Positions 8,311 to 17,776 of a DNA stretch of 64,000 bases are shown here, piece after piece. Source of the DNA: Campylobacter upsaliensis. Its GTDB lineage: Bacteria > Campylobacterota > Campylobacteria > Campylobacterales > Campylobacteraceae. The notes under the pieces were generated by a model that searched no databases, was not told the origin of the DNA, and saw only the letters and a program-made list of their open reading frames with translations. A program made the translations under genes and the position numbers. The stretch lies in NCBI RefSeq assembly GCF_900637395.1, contig NZ_LR134372.1, forward strand, positions 62,001 to 126,000, read 5' to 3'. The stretch's first letter is position 1. Every line of letters begins with the position of its first letter.

Positions 8311-9914
8311 CCCACTACCCTCATAAGCTCATTAAAACTTATTATGCCACTTTTTGCCTTTTTAAGTCCTAGCTCAAACATCGTTAAAAAGCCTTGTTTT
8401 CTAGCGTAAGTTAAAAGCTCATTTTTGCTAGCATTTTTACGAATTAGCTCTTTTAAACCCTCATCAAGCTCCAAACACTCTTCTAGCAACTCCCTCCCCC
8501 AAAAGCCACTAAAATGGCACTTTTCACAGCCTTTAGCCTCGTAAAATACTTCCTCATCTTCAAGCTTTTGTATTTTACAATAGGGACAAAGCCTTCTTGC
8601 AAGGCGTTGAGCGATGATGAGATTAAGCGAAGAGGCTATTAAATAGGGCTTTGCTCTCATATCAAGCAAGCGTTCTATGGTAGAAAGGGCATCATTTGTA
8701 TGGAGTGTGCTAAGGATTAAATGTCCTGTTTGCGCACCTTTTAAAGCTATATCAAGACTTTCTTCATCGCGGATTTCACCGACCATAATGATATCAGGAT
8801 CCTGCCTTAAAATCGCCCTTAAAGCATTGCTAAAATCAAGCCCTGCTTTAGAATTAAGTGCGATTTGTTGAATTTGAGGCATTTTATATTCTATGGGATC
8901 TTCTGCGGTAATGATTTTTTTCTCCACACAAGCAAGACTTTTTAGACAAGCGTATAAAGTCGTGCTTTTACCGCTGCCTGTGGGTCCTGTGAGTAAAATC
9001 ATACCAAAAGGTTTTTGGATATTTTTTGTAATTAAGGCTAAATTTTGCTTAGAAAAATGCAAATTTTCAAGGCTTAAAAGCTCCAAATCCTGCCTTAAAA
9101 TTCTAAGCACCACACTTTCGCCCTTTTGCAAAGGTAAGGTTGAGATACGAAAGTCAAATTCTACGCCCTCGTAATTCTTATTAAAACTCCCATCTTGTGC
9201 TTTTCTGCTTTGGGCGACATTTAAATGTGCCAAAAGTTTAATGTGAAAAATCAAAGCCTGATAAAGCTGCTCCTCCAAAACACAAAAAAGACGCAACACC
9301 CCATCGACACGAAAACGAATCAAGGCTTCATTTTCCAAACTTTCTATATGCACATCGCTTGCTCTTAATTTCAAAGCCTCTTGCAAGATAAAATTAAAAA
9401 GCAAACTCACGCCACTTTGCTCGTTTTCTTTAGAATTTGCATTTAATTCTTGTTTTAAATTGCTACTTAACTCTTTTAATTTTTGCTTAATGTAAAGCTT
9501 ATTTAAATTTTGATTTAAGGAATAAATATCGCAAAGTGCATTTTTGATAAATTTGGAGCGAAAAAGATGCTCTATTTTACTTAAAAGCTCCAAATTTATG
9601 GGTTTAGAAGAGAGGATAAAGATACTTTCATCATCTTTTTGTAAGGGTAAAATTTGATTTTTCCAAAGCAAAGAAAAGGCAAAAGAATCACACAAATTTT
9701 CATCAATATCTTTCAATTCTACAAATTCTAAATCTAAATACTTTGCTAAAGCTCTTAAAAAATCTTCACTTTTCACGCCTAAATTGACAAAAAGCAAATT
9801 TAAATCAAGCTCATTTTTTAAATAAAGCTCAAATAAAAAATGCCTCAAATTCTCATCTTCAAAGCCTTCTTTTGCTTCTTTGTCAAAACCTAAATTTTTT
9901 AAAAATTCCATCAT
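8307..9914 (-). CDS. ctsE: CtsE, type II secretion ATPase for natural transformation
   Basis: Cytoplasmic hexameric ATPase of the GspE/PilB family that powers the pseudopilus-like DNA-uptake machine. Visible motifs are Walker A GPTGSGKSTT (around residue 305), the Asp box ITAEDPIEY, Walker B DPDIIMVGEIRD and the His box QTGHLILSTLHTND. A zinc-binding pair of CxxC motifs (CPYC and CEKC) follows, as in GspE. The N-terminal 150 residues form the usual GspE N-domain. It overlaps ctsX and ctsF by four bases each. C. jejuni ctsE mutants are reported to be non-transformable. Confidence 0.95.
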   Translation of the reverse strand: MMEFLKNLGFDKEAKEGFEDENLRHFLFELYLKNELDLNLLFVNLGVKSEDFLRALAKYLDLEFVELKDIDENLCDSFAFSLLWKNQILPLQKDDESIFILSSKPINLELLSKIEHLFRSKFIKNALCDIYSLNQNLNKLYIKQKLKELSSNLKQELNANSKENEQSGVSLLFNFILQEALKLRASDVHIESLENEALIRFRVDGVLRLFCVLEEQLYQALIFHIKLLAHLNVAQSRKAQDGSFNKNYEGVEFDFRISTLPLQKGESVVLRILRQDLELLSLENLHFSKQNLALITKNIQKPFGMILLTGPTGSGKSTTLYACLKSLACVEKKIITAEDPIEYKMPQIQQIALNSKAGLDFSNALRAILRQDPDIIMVGEIRDEESLDIALKGAQTGHLILSTLHTNDALSTIERLLDMRAKPYLIASSLNLIIAQRLARRLCPYCKIQKLEDEEVFYEAKGCEKCHFSGFWGRELLEECLELDEGLKELIRKNASKNELLTYARKQGFLTMFELGLKKAKSGIISFNELMRVVG

Positions 9915-10477
9915 CTTGCCTCATAAAGCTCAAACACCCTTTTTGCCTCCACCACTTCGCCTAAAGCCTCCTTAGCCTTAGCAAATAAAAGTAGGCTTTG
10001 CTTAGAACTTGCATCCATTTCATTTGCTTTCAAGGACCAAAAAATCGACTTTTTATAATCTTTATTTTCCAAATAAAGCTCAGCTAATTTTAAAGCCTTT
10101 TCAATGCTAGGATTTTGATAAAACGATCTTTTTAGATTTGCTAAATTGAGGGCATTGGAGCTGATGATGAATTTTTGCGGAGGATTTTGTAAAAGCTCTA
10201 ATTCCTCCCTTAAAAGTTCTTTTTCTCTTTCAAGTTTTTGATGGTTTATTTTTTGCTTTTCTTGTGTGATTTTTGCTTGGTCTATTTTGCTTTCTAAAGC
10301 CCTTTTTTCAGCATTTGCTTTTAAAAAAAGTTCTTTTTTCTCTTGCCATTTTTCCCAAAAGAAAAAAGCACCCCAAAGGGCAAAAATTCCCACAAAAAGC
10401 CCTAAAACTCTTTTAAGCCATAATTTTTTCAAATATCTTTTATATGCTTTTTCTAGTTCATAAATTCGCTCTTGCAT
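9911..10477 (-). CDS. ctsX: CtsX, membrane-anchored transformation protein
   Basis: A 188-residue protein with a short cytoplasmic N-terminus, one membrane segment at about residues 24-42, a long coiled coil at about 45-98 rich in Lys/Glu, and a C-terminal helical region resembling tetratricopeptide repeats (about 110-185). It has no enzymatic motif. Position and topology match CtsX (Cj1472c), which in C. jejuni is required for transformation and interacts with CtsP. The gene sits between ctsP and ctsE with almost no spacing. Assignment rests mainly on synteny and topology. Confidence 0.85.
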   Translation of the reverse strand: MQERIYELEKAYKRYLKKLWLKRVLGLFVGIFALWGAFFFWEKWQEKKELFLKANAEKRALESKIDQAKITQEKQKINHQKLEREKELLREELELLQNPPQKFIISSNALNLANLKRSFYQNPSIEKALKLAELYLENKDYKKSIFWSLKANEMDASSKQSLLLFAKAKEALGEVVEAKRVFELYEAR

Positions 10478-10478
10478 A

Positions 10479-11081
10479 TTAACCTAACAAATGATTTTCC
10501 AAAGCACTTAGCTTTAAAGCATATAAAGGCTCTTTATCCAAAAAGGCGTGAAGCTCTTTAAAGCCTTTCAAAAGTTTATCGACATTTCTTAAATTGTTTT
10601 TGCAAATTTTAAAAACAAATTGTAATTCTTTTTGCTCTAACCTTACGCCGTGTTTTTCCTCCACATAATTTAAAAGTTCTTCTTTTTCTAAGCCTTTTAG
10701 CTCAAATTCCGCTAAAATTCTGCTTTTAAAATGCTCTTTTGTAAAAATTTTAAGTCTTTTATGTGAGCTTAAAAGCACCAAATTTAAATCACTATAAAGG
10801 CGTAAAATTTCAAACAAATCTTCTTCATACAAACCCACCTCATCAAACAAGAGTAAAGCCTTATTTTCCAAGTTTTGTAGGCGTTCTTTAAGCTGTTCTT
10901 TGTCTTTAAAAATTTCTGTGATTTTGATGGCATTTTTTTGCCTTGAAAAACGCTCCAAAATCACGCTTTTTCCACTTCCACTTTTGCCATAAAGGCAGAT
11001 TAAGCCCTTTTTCGCTTCGCTAAGCTCATCAAGTCTTTTTAAAATTTGATCCTGACTTTTAATGCTAATAAACTCACTCAT
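10479..11081 (-). CDS. ctsP: CtsP, nucleotide-binding transformation protein
   Basis: A 200-residue cytoplasmic P-loop protein with Walker A YGKSGSGKSVIL at about residues 31-42 and a Walker B-like stretch ALLLFDEVGLYEEDL at about 74-88. In C. jejuni, CtsP is a soluble ATP-binding protein that associates with the membrane through CtsX and is needed for DNA uptake. The small size and the general ExeA/GspA-like AAA fold fit. It overlaps the ctsD stop by eight bases and lies next to ctsX. Confidence 0.88.
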   Translation of the reverse strand: MSEFISIKSQDQILKRLDELSEAKKGLICLYGKSGSGKSVILERFSRQKNAIKITEIFKDKEQLKERLQNLENKALLLFDEVGLYEEDLFEILRLYSDLNLVLLSSHKRLKIFTKEHFKSRILAEFELKGLEKEELLNYVEEKHGVRLEQKELQFVFKICKNNLRNVDKLLKGFKELHAFLDKEPLYALKLSALENHLLG

Positions 11082-12480
11082 AATGCCTAAATCCCAAATC
11101 CTTAAGGCTTAAAACTCCCATTTGCTTATCCACTATGCTAGGCGTGATGATGAAAACAATTTCCGTGCTATTTGAGCTTGTCTCATCGCCACTAAATAAA
11201 AGCCCGAGCAAAGGAATTTTAGAGAGAAAATTGACCTCACTTGCTTCTTTGATTTGATTATGTGAGATAAGCCCACCTAAGATCAAGGTTTGATTATTTT
11301 CCATAGAAACGACTGTGGATAGCTTTTTTTGTATGGTATCAGGTGCTATGGTGCGGGGGCTACTTTGTCTTTGATTATCTTGAGGATATTTAAAATCACT
11401 AAGACTTGGATTAATGCGAAGCATAATTTTATTATCGTCCGAAATTTCAGGCAAAATGCTTAATAAAATCCCCACAAAAATAGAATAATTGCTAAAACTT
11501 TCACTCACCGTTGTGCCATTTTCTGTGCCTTTGGAGCTTTCTTTAACTTGGTAATTGATCGTATCACCTACCGAAATGATAGCTTGTTGATTATTTAAAG
11601 CCATAAGTTTAGGACTTGAAAGAACCTGAGTTTTGCCATTTTGCGAAAGAAAATTCAAAACAGAATTAAAATTAATATTCGCCCTTAAACCTAAATTTTT
11701 CACAAAACCCTGCCCACTTTGAAGCTGGATAAAAGAATTTTGCCCATTTTGCGTAGTGCTGGCAAAATCGAGATTGAAATTTTGCCAATTAATGCCGCTT
11801 GAGTGATTTTCATTTAAATTCACAGCGATAATGCTAACATCAATAATCACTTGTTTTTTAAGTCTATTTTCAAGCTTAGTGATATATTCTCCTATCTTTT
11901 TAAGCTGTATGGGTGTGCCTGTAACGATGATAATGCCAGCATTTGCATTGATAATAGGCATTTTTACCTCACCATAAGCTTCTAATAAAGCAGTGATTTC
12001 TTTTTCTATATTTTGCCAAAAGTCAAATTTTTCCATACTTTTAATCATATTATCATCACTCTCATCACTTAAATCATTTTCATTTTGTCTGGGCTTAGAA
12101 TCCACAGAAGCCTTAATAATGCTTTGTCCTTCACGAATAGAAGTGATATAACTTAATTTAAAAATTTGCGTTGAAATTCCCCAAATGCTTAAAATCTTGC
12201 CATCGAATTCATAATTTAAATTATTTTCTTTCAGCAAAAGCTTAAAAATTTCCTCCAAAGTCATTTGGCTAATGTAAAGACTTTTTTGCATTTTTCCTAG
12301 TTCGTTTTTAGCCAATTCATCCTTAACAACTATGCTAAAAGTGCAATAGCTCGCAAGCTCATCAAGTGCTTCTTCTATACTTAAACTTTCTTTAATGTGA
12401 ATATCAAAAAGTCTTTTTTTGCAGTCCATACCATAAAAAATCGAACAAAAAAACAAATTAATCAATAAAAATCTTAGCAT
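11074..12480 (-). CDS. ctsD: CtsD, outer-membrane secretin for DNA uptake
   Basis: Outer-membrane channel of the GspD/PilQ secretin family. The 468-residue protein has a signal peptide (MLRFLLINLFFCSIFYG), an N-terminal periplasmic region with an STN-like fold around residues 30-90, an N-domain repeat at about 180-230, and the secretin core at about 260-450. The core includes LSSPKLMALNNQQAIISVG and the ending TLILGGLISHNQ. It starts within the ctsR 3' end. In this machine the secretin is the route by which DNA crosses the outer membrane. Confidence 0.93.
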   Translation of the reverse strand: MLRFLLINLFFCSIFYGMDCKKRLFDIHIKESLSIEEALDELASYCTFSIVVKDELAKNELGKMQKSLYISQMTLEEIFKLLLKENNLNYEFDGKILSIWGISTQIFKLSYITSIREGQSIIKASVDSKPRQNENDLSDESDDNMIKSMEKFDFWQNIEKEITALLEAYGEVKMPIINANAGIIIVTGTPIQLKKIGEYITKLENRLKKQVIIDVSIIAVNLNENHSSGINWQNFNLDFASTTQNGQNSFIQLQSGQGFVKNLGLRANINFNSVLNFLSQNGKTQVLSSPKLMALNNQQAIISVGDTINYQVKESSKGTENGTTVSESFSNYSIFVGILLSILPEISDDNKIMLRINPSLSDFKYPQDNQRQSSPRTIAPDTIQKKLSTVVSMENNQTLILGGLISHNQIKEASEVNFLSKIPLLGLLFSGDETSSNSTEIVFIITPSIVDKQMGVLSLKDLGFRHYE

Positions 12481-12757
12481 TTTGCCTAAACTCTAAAGTA
12501 ATATTTTGTTCATCATATTCAAAAATAACGCTTCTTGCGTCAATACGCCTTAAAATCGCATTATGAATAAGGTCATTTTCTTTATACCATTTATTATTAA
12601 TCCTCACTTTTTGGGGAAAAATGGCTTGAATTTCTAGCTTTGCCATTTGTTCTAAAGTGGGATTTAAGAATGGATTTTGCAAATTTAACAATTTATTTTG
12701 TAAATCTTGTGCGTGCAAGCTAAACCCTAACAAACACGCACAAAAAATAGTCCTCAC
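12458..12757 (-). CDS. ctsR: CtsR, small periplasmic transformation protein
   Basis: A 99-residue exported protein with a signal peptide ending near LHAQ (residues 1-16). The remainder resembles the short PilP/GspC-like periplasmic partners of secretins. It is first in the cts run and overlaps ctsD by 23 bases. The GTG start overlaps the nifJ stop codon (GTGA), so translation is probably coupled to nifJ. The name follows C. jejuni Cj1475c by position; its mechanism is poorly known. Confidence 0.82.
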   Translation of the reverse strand: MRTIFCACLLGFSLHAQDLQNKLLNLQNPFLNPTLEQMAKLEIQAIFPQKVRINNKWYKENDLIHNAILRRIDARSVIFEYDEQNITLEFRQNAKIFID

Positions 12758-15700
12758 TCGCCTTGCTTTTCATCACTATAATCAGCCATAGCGATGCGTT
12801 TGAGCTGTCTATAACGGCGTTGAGCGTCCTTTTTATTACGCTCGAAAAGCTCACTTGCGTGTTGTGGATTAGCTTTTTTCAAAGAATTATAACGCACCTC
12901 ATTCATCAAAAACTGCTCGTAAAGCTCCCAATTAGGCTCTTTGCTTACCATAGTGAGGGGATTTTTCCCCTCTTCTTCAAGACGCGGATCAAAGGTATAA
13001 AGAGGCCAGTAGCCACATTTTGTAGCTAATTCGCCCTGCTCACCAGAATAGCCAAGCCCACCCTTAATCCCGTGTGCGATACAAGGAGAGTAAGCTATCA
13101 CCAAAGAAGGTCCCTCATAAGCCTCAGCAGCCTTTAAAACCTTAATAAGATGATTATAATTTGCACTTGAATTAACTTGTGCAACAAAAATATAACCATA
13201 AGTCATAGCGATTTGCCCTAGATCTTTTTTTTGCACAGGCTTACCAGCGGCGGCAAATTGTGCTACGGCTCCAGTGCGTGAAGATTTAGAGCTTTGACCG
13301 CCAGTATTAGAATACACTTCCGTATCCATAACTAAAATATTGACATTTTCCCCACTTGCTAAAACATGGTCAAGCCCTCCATAGCCTATATCATAAGCCC
13401 AGCCATCTCCACCAAAAATCCAGTGCGATTTTTTCATCAAAAAGCTTTTTAAATTTAAAATATCTCTAACGCCCTTGATATCTTTATGCTGTTCTAATAA
13501 AGGGACTAGTTTATCGCGGATTTGTAAGCTTTCCTCACCCTTGTCCTTATTTGCAATCCACTCTTTAAATAAGGCACTTATGGCATTTGGAACGGCATTG
13601 ATATTTTCGTTCATAATATTTTTTATGCGTTCCCTTGTGTTTTCAGTAGCGATTTTCATACCTAAACCAAATTCAGCATTATCTTCAAATAAAGAATTTG
13701 CCCAAGCAGGTCCGTAGCCGTTTTTCACACTCTTTCTATAAGGAGTAGATGGAGCAGAACCTCCATAAATAGAACTACAGCCTGTCGCATTAGCGATAAT
13801 CATTCTCTCACCAAAAAGCCTTGTAATAAGCGTAATATAAGGCGTCTCTCCACAACCCGGACAAGCGCCGTGAAATTCAAATAAAGGTTGAGCAAATTGT
13901 GCGCCTTTAACACTATCTTTACTTAAAATTTGATCTTTATATTCAATTTGCTTAAATAAATAATCGGCATTTTCTTGCTCTCCAAAGTCCATTTCTTCTT
14001 GCAAAGGCACCATTACTAAGGACTTTTCTTTAGTAGGACACTCATGCACACAAAGCTCACAACCTGTGCAATCAAGAGGAGAAACTTGAATTTTAAAACT
14101 TAATTTCTCCCCCTTAGTCCCCTTAGCGTCTAAAGCGTGTTCTTTTACACCTCTTGGGGCTTTTGACATTTCTTCATCATTGATTAAAAATGGACGGATA
14201 ACAGCGTGAGGGCAGACAGATGCGCATTGATTACACTGGATACAATTTGCTTCAATCCAGCGTGGCACCATAACGCCTACGCCTCTTTTTTCAAATTCAG
14301 TCGTGCCGTGCTCAAAGCTTCCATCTTCATAGCCCAAAAACGCCGACACGGGCAAATCATCTCCCTTAGCTGCATTCATAGGTTTGACGATTTTCTCCAC
14401 AAATTCCGTGCCTTTGTAGGCATTAACTTCTTCTTTTTCTTTAATTTCTAAATTTTTCCACTCAGGATCAACTTCCACCTTCACAAGCCCATCAGCACCC
14501 ATATCTATGGCTTTATAATTCATCTCAACAATAGCATCGCCTTTTTTGCTATAAGACTTATAGGCAAGTTCCTTCATAAATTTTTGCGCATCTTCGTAAG
14601 GTATGATTTTAGCAAGTTTGAAAAAGGCTGATTGCATAATGGTATTTGTGCGGTTTCCAAGCCCTATGTCGCGGGCTAGTTTAGTAGCGTTGATGATATA
14701 AAAATTCACTTCTTTTTCCGCTAAAGTTTTTTTGACAAAATCAGGAAGCTGCCTTATAGTTTCTTCAGCGTTCCAAATGCTATTTAGCAAGAAAGTTCCA
14801 CCTTTGCGAATTCCAGCTAAAACATCATAAATTTCCAAATAAGCCGCCACAGAACAGGCTACAAAATGAGGTGTTGAAACGAGGTAAGTGGAGCGGATAG
14901 GCTTTTTAGAAAAGCGTAAATGCGACCTTGTATAACCGCCCGATTTTTTAGAATCATAAGCAAAATAAGCTTGTGCGTAAAAATCTGTCTTATCGCCGAT
15001 GATTTTAATGGAATTTTTATTTGCTCCCACAGTTCCGTCTGCTCCAAGTCCATAAAATAGGCACTCAATAGCACTCTCATCGCCAAGCGCGATTTTCTCA
15101 CCTGTTTTTAAAGAAGTGTGCGTTACATCGTCATTAATCCCAACCGTAAAGCCATCTTTTGGCTGCTCTTGTTTAAGATTTTCAAAAACGGCTAACATTT
15201 GCGCAGGATCGACATCTTTAGAAGATAAGCCATAACGACCACCCACGATAAGCGGAGCATTTTCTCTGCCATAAAAAGCACTCTTAACATCGACATAAAG
15301 CGGCTCACCTAAGCTTCCCGGTTCTTTTGTTCTATCTAAAACGGCGATTTTCTTTACAGATTTTGGCATAACATCAAAAAAATATTTAAGACTAAAAGGA
15401 CGATAAAGATAAACTTTAAAAACGCCCACTTTTTCACCTTTTGAATTTAAATAATCTACAACCTCTTCTAAAGTTTGCGTTACTGACCCCATAGCAATCA
15501 CAATGCGTTCAGGTTCTTTATGTCCGTAATATGTGAAAGGCTTATACTCTCTACCTGTGATTTTAGAAATTTCTTGCATATAGTCATTAACCACATCAGG
15601 TAAGGCATCATAAAAGCGATTTGTTAATTCTCTTGTTTGAAAATAAATATCATCATTTTGTGCTGTGCCACGCGTTTTGGGATTTTCAGGATTTAAAGAA

Positions 15701-16317
15701 GAATTTCTAAAAGCTAAAACCGCTTCTCTATCAAGCAAGCGGTCAAAATGTGCATAATCCATAACCTCAACTTTTTGAATTTCGTGGCTCGTTCTAAATC
15801 CATCAAAAAAATGCAAAAATGGCACACGCCCTCTAATCGCCGCTAAGTGTGCCACACCAGCTAAGTCCATAGTTTCTTGCACAGAATGTGAGCAAAGCAT
15901 AGCAAAGCCTATTTGTCTAGCGGCATAAATATCTTGATGATCGCCAAAGATGGATAAAGCTTGAGATGCGATCGACCTAGCTGCGACATGGATAACACAA
16001 GGAAGAAGTTGCCCTGCAATCTTATACATATTAGGAATTTTAAGTAATAAGCCTTGAGAAGCCGTATATGTGGTCGTCAAAGCACCTGTTTGTAAAGAAC
16101 CATGCACAGAGCCAGCTGCACCTGCTTCACTTTGCATCTCGACTAGTTTAACAGGCATACCAAATAAATTTTTCTTTCCCGCAGCCGCCCACATATCGGT
16201 ATAATCAGCCATAGGAGAACTTGGAGTAATAGGATAAATCCCAGCAACCTCAGTAAAAGCATAAGCTGCATAAGCTGCCGCTTCGTTGCCGTCCATAGTT
16301 TTCATTACTTTACTCAT
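12754..16317 (-). CDS. nifJ: Pyruvate:flavodoxin (ferredoxin) oxidoreductase, single-chain
   Basis: Oxidatively decarboxylates pyruvate to acetyl-CoA, passing electrons to flavodoxin or ferredoxin; in Campylobacter it replaces pyruvate dehydrogenase. The 1187-residue fused homodimeric form contains, in order, the pyrimidine-binding domain with GIYPITPSSPM near residue 28, the domain III and CoA regions, two 4Fe-4S motifs (CIQCNQCASVCPH near 690 and CTGCELCVHECP near 745), and the TPP-binding domain with HGACPGCGETPY near 815 and GDGWAYDIGYGG near 970. The enzyme is oxygen-sensitive, which fits a microaerophile. The cts genes follow directly. Confidence 0.97.
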   Translation of the reverse strand: MSKVMKTMDGNEAAAYAAYAFTEVAGIYPITPSSPMADYTDMWAAAGKKNLFGMPVKLVEMQSEAGAAGSVHGSLQTGALTTTYTASQGLLLKIPNMYKIAGQLLPCVIHVAARSIASQALSIFGDHQDIYAARQIGFAMLCSHSVQETMDLAGVAHLAAIRGRVPFLHFFDGFRTSHEIQKVEVMDYAHFDRLLDREAVLAFRNSSLNPENPKTRGTAQNDDIYFQTRELTNRFYDALPDVVNDYMQEISKITGREYKPFTYYGHKEPERIVIAMGSVTQTLEEVVDYLNSKGEKVGVFKVYLYRPFSLKYFFDVMPKSVKKIAVLDRTKEPGSLGEPLYVDVKSAFYGRENAPLIVGGRYGLSSKDVDPAQMLAVFENLKQEQPKDGFTVGINDDVTHTSLKTGEKIALGDESAIECLFYGLGADGTVGANKNSIKIIGDKTDFYAQAYFAYDSKKSGGYTRSHLRFSKKPIRSTYLVSTPHFVACSVAAYLEIYDVLAGIRKGGTFLLNSIWNAEETIRQLPDFVKKTLAEKEVNFYIINATKLARDIGLGNRTNTIMQSAFFKLAKIIPYEDAQKFMKELAYKSYSKKGDAIVEMNYKAIDMGADGLVKVEVDPEWKNLEIKEKEEVNAYKGTEFVEKIVKPMNAAKGDDLPVSAFLGYEDGSFEHGTTEFEKRGVGVMVPRWIEANCIQCNQCASVCPHAVIRPFLINDEEMSKAPRGVKEHALDAKGTKGEKLSFKIQVSPLDCTGCELCVHECPTKEKSLVMVPLQEEMDFGEQENADYLFKQIEYKDQILSKDSVKGAQFAQPLFEFHGACPGCGETPYITLITRLFGERMIIANATGCSSIYGGSAPSTPYRKSVKNGYGPAWANSLFEDNAEFGLGMKIATENTRERIKNIMNENINAVPNAISALFKEWIANKDKGEESLQIRDKLVPLLEQHKDIKGVRDILNLKSFLMKKSHWIFGGDGWAYDIGYGGLDHVLASGENVNILVMDTEVYSNTGGQSSKSSRTGAVAQFAAAGKPVQKKDLGQIAMTYGYIFVAQVNSSANYNHLIKVLKAAEAYEGPSLVIAYSPCIAHGIKGGLGYSGEQGELATKCGYWPLYTFDPRLEEEGKNPLTMVSKEPNWELYEQFLMNEVRYNSLKKANPQHASELFERNKKDAQRRYRQLKRIAMADYSDEKQGE

Positions 16318-16354
16318 CTTAACTTCCTTAATTTTACTTTAACTCTTTGCTTTA

Positions 16355-16360
16355 ACTATA
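16355..16360 (-). promoter_or_regulatory. -10 box of nifJ
   Basis: On the minus strand TAGTATAGT contains TATAGT at 16360-16355, placing the start of transcription about 30 bases before the nifJ ATG. The AAGGAAG ribosome site lies between. Confidence 0.5.
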
Positions 16361-16453
16361 CTACAATTTCATTAATAAGTGATTGAAAAAAAATAATTGT
16401 GAAAAATTTGCTTAAAATTAAGAGAAAAATTTACTCATTACAATGGAGAATAA

Positions 16454-16477
16454 AAACCCAAGCTTTAACTTGGGTTT
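16454..16477 (-). terminator. Terminator of the cyd operon
   Basis: AAACCCAAG (16454-16462) and CTTGGGTTT (16469-16477) form a 9-bp stem with a six-base loop. Read on the minus strand the stem is followed by a T-run, so it ends the cydA-cydB-small-ORF transcript. Confidence 0.8.
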
Positions 16478-16540
16478 ATTGCAATATTTTGAAAAGATTC
16501 ATCTACTATATCGTTTATTTTTCAAAATACTTTAGTCTTT

Positions 16541-16642
16541 TTATAATTTTTTATCTTTTTCTAATTGATTAATATTTAGCATAATGAATTTATAGCTAAG
16601 ATAAATCACTAGGGGCCAAATTAATAAAAATAAAGCTTCCAT
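16541..16642 (-). CDS. CydX-like small membrane protein, 33 aa
   Basis: A very short gene directly after cydB. The ATG at 16642 is preceded by TAAGGAGAAAAA, in which the cydB stop codon is part of the ribosome site, so the two are almost certainly translationally coupled. Reading from MEALFLLIWPLVIYLSYK, it gives one membrane helix with a tryptophan near the N-terminus, then a polar tail ending in KDKKL. Size, topology and position after cydB match the single-helix subunits (CydX/CbdX type) that stabilise bd oxidases. Sequence identity to E. coli CydX is not evident, so it is called CydX-like by context. Confidence 0.72.
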   Translation of the reverse strand: MEALFLLIWPLVIYLSYKFIMLNINQLEKDKKL

Positions 16643-16651
16643 TTTTTCTCC

Positions 16652-17776
16652 TTAATAAGCATGTTCATCGTTTGCTATTTCTTCTTTTGTGATTTTGATC
16701 CTATCCATAGCTCTCCACACATAAGCGATATAAGCCAAAACAAAAGGCACAAATAAAGAAACATAAGCCATTACACTAAGGGTATAATAACTCGAACTAG
16801 CATTTTTGATTGTCAGTGAGCTTTGTAAATCACTAAGACTTGGATAAAAGGCACTAGATCCCAAACCTACGCTTAAAAATAAAGCAAAAACACACAAAAT
16901 AGTGCCAACACCCAAAGTCCAAATAGCCTTAGTGCATTTTTTAGCCCCTTGCACCATACCCAAAAGCACCAAAACAACACCCAAAAGCAAAAGCACCGCA
17001 AAGATAGGATAAGAAAGAAAATTTTGCAAATATACATTTGCCTGTAAGCTTACCACGCCCTCATCGCTCACAAAAAAACCATCCTTAAGAAAAATCCAAG
17101 CCAAAAAGCCTAAGAAAAAGGGTAAAAATAAGAGGCTATTCATTTTCAATTTAGCAATACATTTAGTCTTAATAGCTTCATCGTTAATATTATTCATAAA
17201 ATATGCTGTGCCTAAAATTCGGCTTAAAAATATCAAAGTAAAGCCTAAAAGATAATTGTAAGGATTAAGCAAAAGCTCAAGCCCTCTTAAAGGGTGCTGC
17301 CACTGGACAAAATTTTGCGAATTTAAAGTAAAATGCGAACCGCTAAAAAAACTACTCACCGCTACACCTATCAAAAATACGCCCAAAAAGCCGTTAATTT
17401 TAAGAAAAATTTCGTAAGTTTTTGAACCAAGCACATTATTTTCTTTCAAGCGATATTCATAACTTACTGCTTGAAGTATGAAACAAAGCAAAATGGCAAG
17501 CCAAGCCCAGTAAGCTCCCCCAAAACTAGTCGAGTAGAAAAGAGGGAAAGCCGCAAAAGCCGCCCCACCAAAAAGCACCAAAGTTGTAAAACCTAGCTCC
17601 CATTTACGCCCTAAAGAATTGATAAGCATAGTCTTTTCTAAGGCAGTGCTTGAAAGCTCGTCCATTAAGGTCTGTCCCCCTTGCACAAAAAACATAAATA
17701 CCAAAAGTCCGCCCAAAAGACTCAAAATCACCCACCAATAAATTTGTAAGGCTTCAAGCTCTAAACCAAAAAACAT
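16652..17776 (-). CDS. cydB: Cytochrome bd-type quinol oxidase subunit II
   Basis: Inner-membrane partner of CydA in the terminal quinol oxidase that reduces oxygen to water without copper. The 374-residue protein has about eight or nine hydrophobic helices and begins with the typical first helix (IYWWVILSLLGGLLVFMFFVQGG). It overlaps the cydA stop by one base (TAATG). Length is normal for CydB/CioB. The complex in Campylobacter is cyanide-insensitive and lacks typical haem d spectra, so CioB would also be a suitable name. Confidence 0.95.
   Translation of the reverse strand: MFFGLELEALQIYWWVILSLLGGLLVFMFFVQGGQTLMDELSSTALEKTMLINSLGRKWELGFTTLVLFGGAAFAAFPLFYSTSFGGAYWAWLAILLCFILQAVSYEYRLKENNVLGSKTYEIFLKINGFLGVFLIGVAVSSFFSGSHFTLNSQNFVQWQHPLRGLELLLNPYNYLLGFTLIFLSRILGTAYFMNNINDEAIKTKCIAKLKMNSLLFLPFFLGFLAWIFLKDGFFVSDEGVVSLQANVYLQNFLSYPIFAVLLLLGVVLVLLGMVQGAKKCTKAIWTLGVGTILCVFALFLSVGLGSSAFYPSLSDLQSSLTIKNASSSYYTLSVMAYVSLFVPFVLAYIAYVWRAMDRIKITKEEIANDEHAY

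Noticed and set aside
12763..13717. Plus-strand reading frames opposite nifJ
   Set aside because: They are antisense shadows of a well-conserved gene and have no ribosome sites or family motifs.
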